Below, in pieces: positions 62,877 to 64,000 of a stretch of 64,000 nt of DNA. The DNA is from CAZRCG01 sp964598565 (lineage in GTDB: Bacteria; Bdellovibrionota; UBA2394), in contig CAZRCG010000003.1 in the NCBI GenBank assembly GCA_964598565.1, forward strand, positions 124,001 through 188,000. The letters run 5' to 3'. Under the pieces are notes generated by a model, which was not told where the DNA came from, made no database searches, and saw nothing but the letters and a program-made list of their open reading frames with translations. The translations under genes and the position numbers were made by a program. How positions within the stretch are numbered: the first letter of the stretch is position 1; every line of letters starts with the position of its first letter.

Positions 62877-64000
62877 TCTCGGCGTGCTTGATTGCCAAGA
62901 ACGAAGAAAAGTGGATTGGCGACTGTCTTGAACATCTTAAGGCACTCGCGTCCGAGATTGTCGTTGTGGATACTGGATCAACCGATCGTACCATTGAGAT
63001 TGCGCGTGAAAAGGGAGCTCGCGTTTCTCAGATTAAGTGGGAAAACGATTTTGCAAAGGCTCGCAATGCAAGTCTCGATCGTGCCACGGGCCGATGGATA
63101 TTGATTATTGATCCTGATGAGAGACTGGCTGCTCGAGATATTGAAAAAATGCGGGCTTTAGTGGAAGCGAAAAACATTGTGGCCTATTCATTTAACACGC
63201 GCAATTATTCGGACAATCCCGTCGCTTCTGGATTTTCGCCGTGCAAGGGGGAGTATGAGGAAGAAAAGCAGTATCCAGGATATTTTGAGAGTCGTAAGGT
63301 GCGGCTGTTTCAAAATATTCCCTCCATTCGCTTTGTCGGGACGGTTCATGAATTGGTAGAGTCGACCATCAAAGGGACGATTGTCGCCAGCGATATTCCC
63401 TTTCATCACTACGGATCAACAAAAGAAGTTACGCAGGAAAAAAAGAAGCACGATCTCTATCGAGCGCAAGGTCAAAAGAAAATTCAAGAGCAGCCTCATG
63501 ATTGGAAGGCGTATTTCGAATTGGGCGTCGAGTTTCTCACCGAGGGAAATCCTGCCAAGGCGGTTAAAGAACTTGAGAAAGCGCATCAGTTAAAGCCGAA
63601 AGATCCTCTTATCATGAGTAATTTGGGTTATGCCTACCTCGAGACCGGAAAACTTGATCAATCGGCGCGCGTCTTAGATGAGTGCTTGGGATTTGCGCCC
63701 AAGCATCATGATACGCTGTTGAACCGAGGCGTCGTCGAAATGAGGCGCAATCGTTGGGCTGATGCTATTACATCGTTTCAGCGTTTGGTCGATTTGCATC
63801 CTAAATCGTTCACGACATGGAGAAATATTGGCCTCTGTTATGCGCACCTCAAAAATTACCAAAAGGCGGCAGAGGCCTTTGAAAAGGCGCTGAAGGTCTT
63901 TCCACAGTACCATGAGGCTCGTATTGATTTGGGGGTCGTATGCTTCGCGGGCGGGCGAGCCGACTTAGCGAAAATAGTTCTCCAGGAGGCCCTGAAGCAT
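62873..64000 (+). CDS. GT2 glycosyltransferase with TPR repeats, cut by the right edge
   Basis: 376 codons are present. The ATG overlaps the fadJ stop (ATGA). The N-terminal GT2 domain starts ISACLIAKNEEKWIGDCLEHL and has VVVDTGSTDRT and the metal site LIIDPDERL. FVGTVHELVE and FHHYG are typical of this glycosyltransferase-TPR group. From about residue 215 there are at least four TPR units, for example PLIMSNLGYAYLETGKLDQSA and TWRNIGLCYAHLKNYQKAA. Related proteins glycosylate peptides or cell-surface molecules. The acceptor is unknown. The end lies outside the window. Confidence 0.9.
   Translation, partial: MISACLIAKNEEKWIGDCLEHLKALASEIVVVDTGSTDRTIEIAREKGARVSQIKWENDFAKARNASLDRATGRWILIIDPDERLAARDIEKMRALVEAKNIVAYSFNTRNYSDNPVASGFSPCKGEYEEEKQYPGYFESRKVRLFQNIPSIRFVGTVHELVESTIKGTIVASDIPFHHYGSTKEVTQEKKKHDLYRAQGQKKIQEQPHDWKAYFELGVEFLTEGNPAKAVKELEKAHQLKPKDPLIMSNLGYAYLETGKLDQSARVLDECLGFAPKHHDTLLNRGVVEMRRNRWADAITSFQRLVDLHPKSFTTWRNIGLCYAHLKNYQKAAEAFEKALKVFPQYHEARIDLGVVCFAGGRADLAKIVLQEALKH

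Overview
The window looks like a chromosomal segment of a Gram-negative bacterium of the deltaproteobacterial/Bdellovibrionota kind. That placement is an inference from three things. The order tilS-ftsH-cdaA-cdaR-glmM-pdxJ-nnr-tsaE-lysC resembles deltaproteobacterial genomes. Many of the large proteins are exported and lineage-specific. There is also a fadIJ pair and a SpoVR/PrkA-type system. No 16S gene is present, so the taxonomy stays open.

Layout. 1-5.2 kb: an exported protein cut by the left edge, an HU-type protein, an M20 peptidase, a CPBP membrane protease, a GAF-GGDEF diguanylate cyclase and 6-phosphofructokinase. 5.3-12.8 kb: pyrG with an odd leader, rsmD, the coupled purM-purN pair, a degenerate Rossmann-type protein, a stand-alone receiver domain and glutamate dehydrogenase. 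12.9-17.6 kb: a large exported protein and a subtilase, both ending in a Cys-containing C-terminal sorting signal. 17.7-26.8 kb: two facing sets of glycan genes (YdjC-type deacetylase, DPM-like GT2, methyltransferase, ArnT-like transferases, HAD-UbiA fusion, NAD-dependent epimerase, SMR-type flippase), which together suggest a polyprenyl-phosphate-sugar pathway.

27.0-38.6 kb is the most striking region. It is a tightly coupled three-gene operon in which every product starts with a signal peptide. The first is a PrkA-like AAA+ protein. The second is a giant protein of about 1,890 residues with a C-terminal ClpB/torsin-like AAA+ module and an apparently degenerate AAA module before it. The third is a natural fusion of a SpoVR-like domain to a YeaH/YhbH (DUF444) VWA-like domain through an Asp/Glu/Gly linker. 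PrkA, YeaH and SpoVR are normally cytoplasmic proteins encoded together, so this appears to be an exported, rearranged version of that system.

39.1-50.4 kb is housekeeping: tRNA-Lys, a TPR protein, tilS, ftsH, the c-di-AMP/peptidoglycan set cdaA-cdaR-glmM, pdxJ, a bifunctional NAD(P)HX repair enzyme, tsaE and aspartokinase. 50.5-55.1 kb is an accessory island: a VapBC-type toxin-antitoxin pair whose promoter is overlain by a perfect palindrome, remnants of an IS66-type element, a broken IS481-like transposase whose start lies in a long hairpin, and small exported proteins, one cut off by the transposase fragment. 55.1-64 kb: an exported protein, a metallophosphoesterase with altered metal ligands, the Kup potassium transporter, fadI-fadJ, and a GT2-TPR glycosyltransferase that runs off the right edge.
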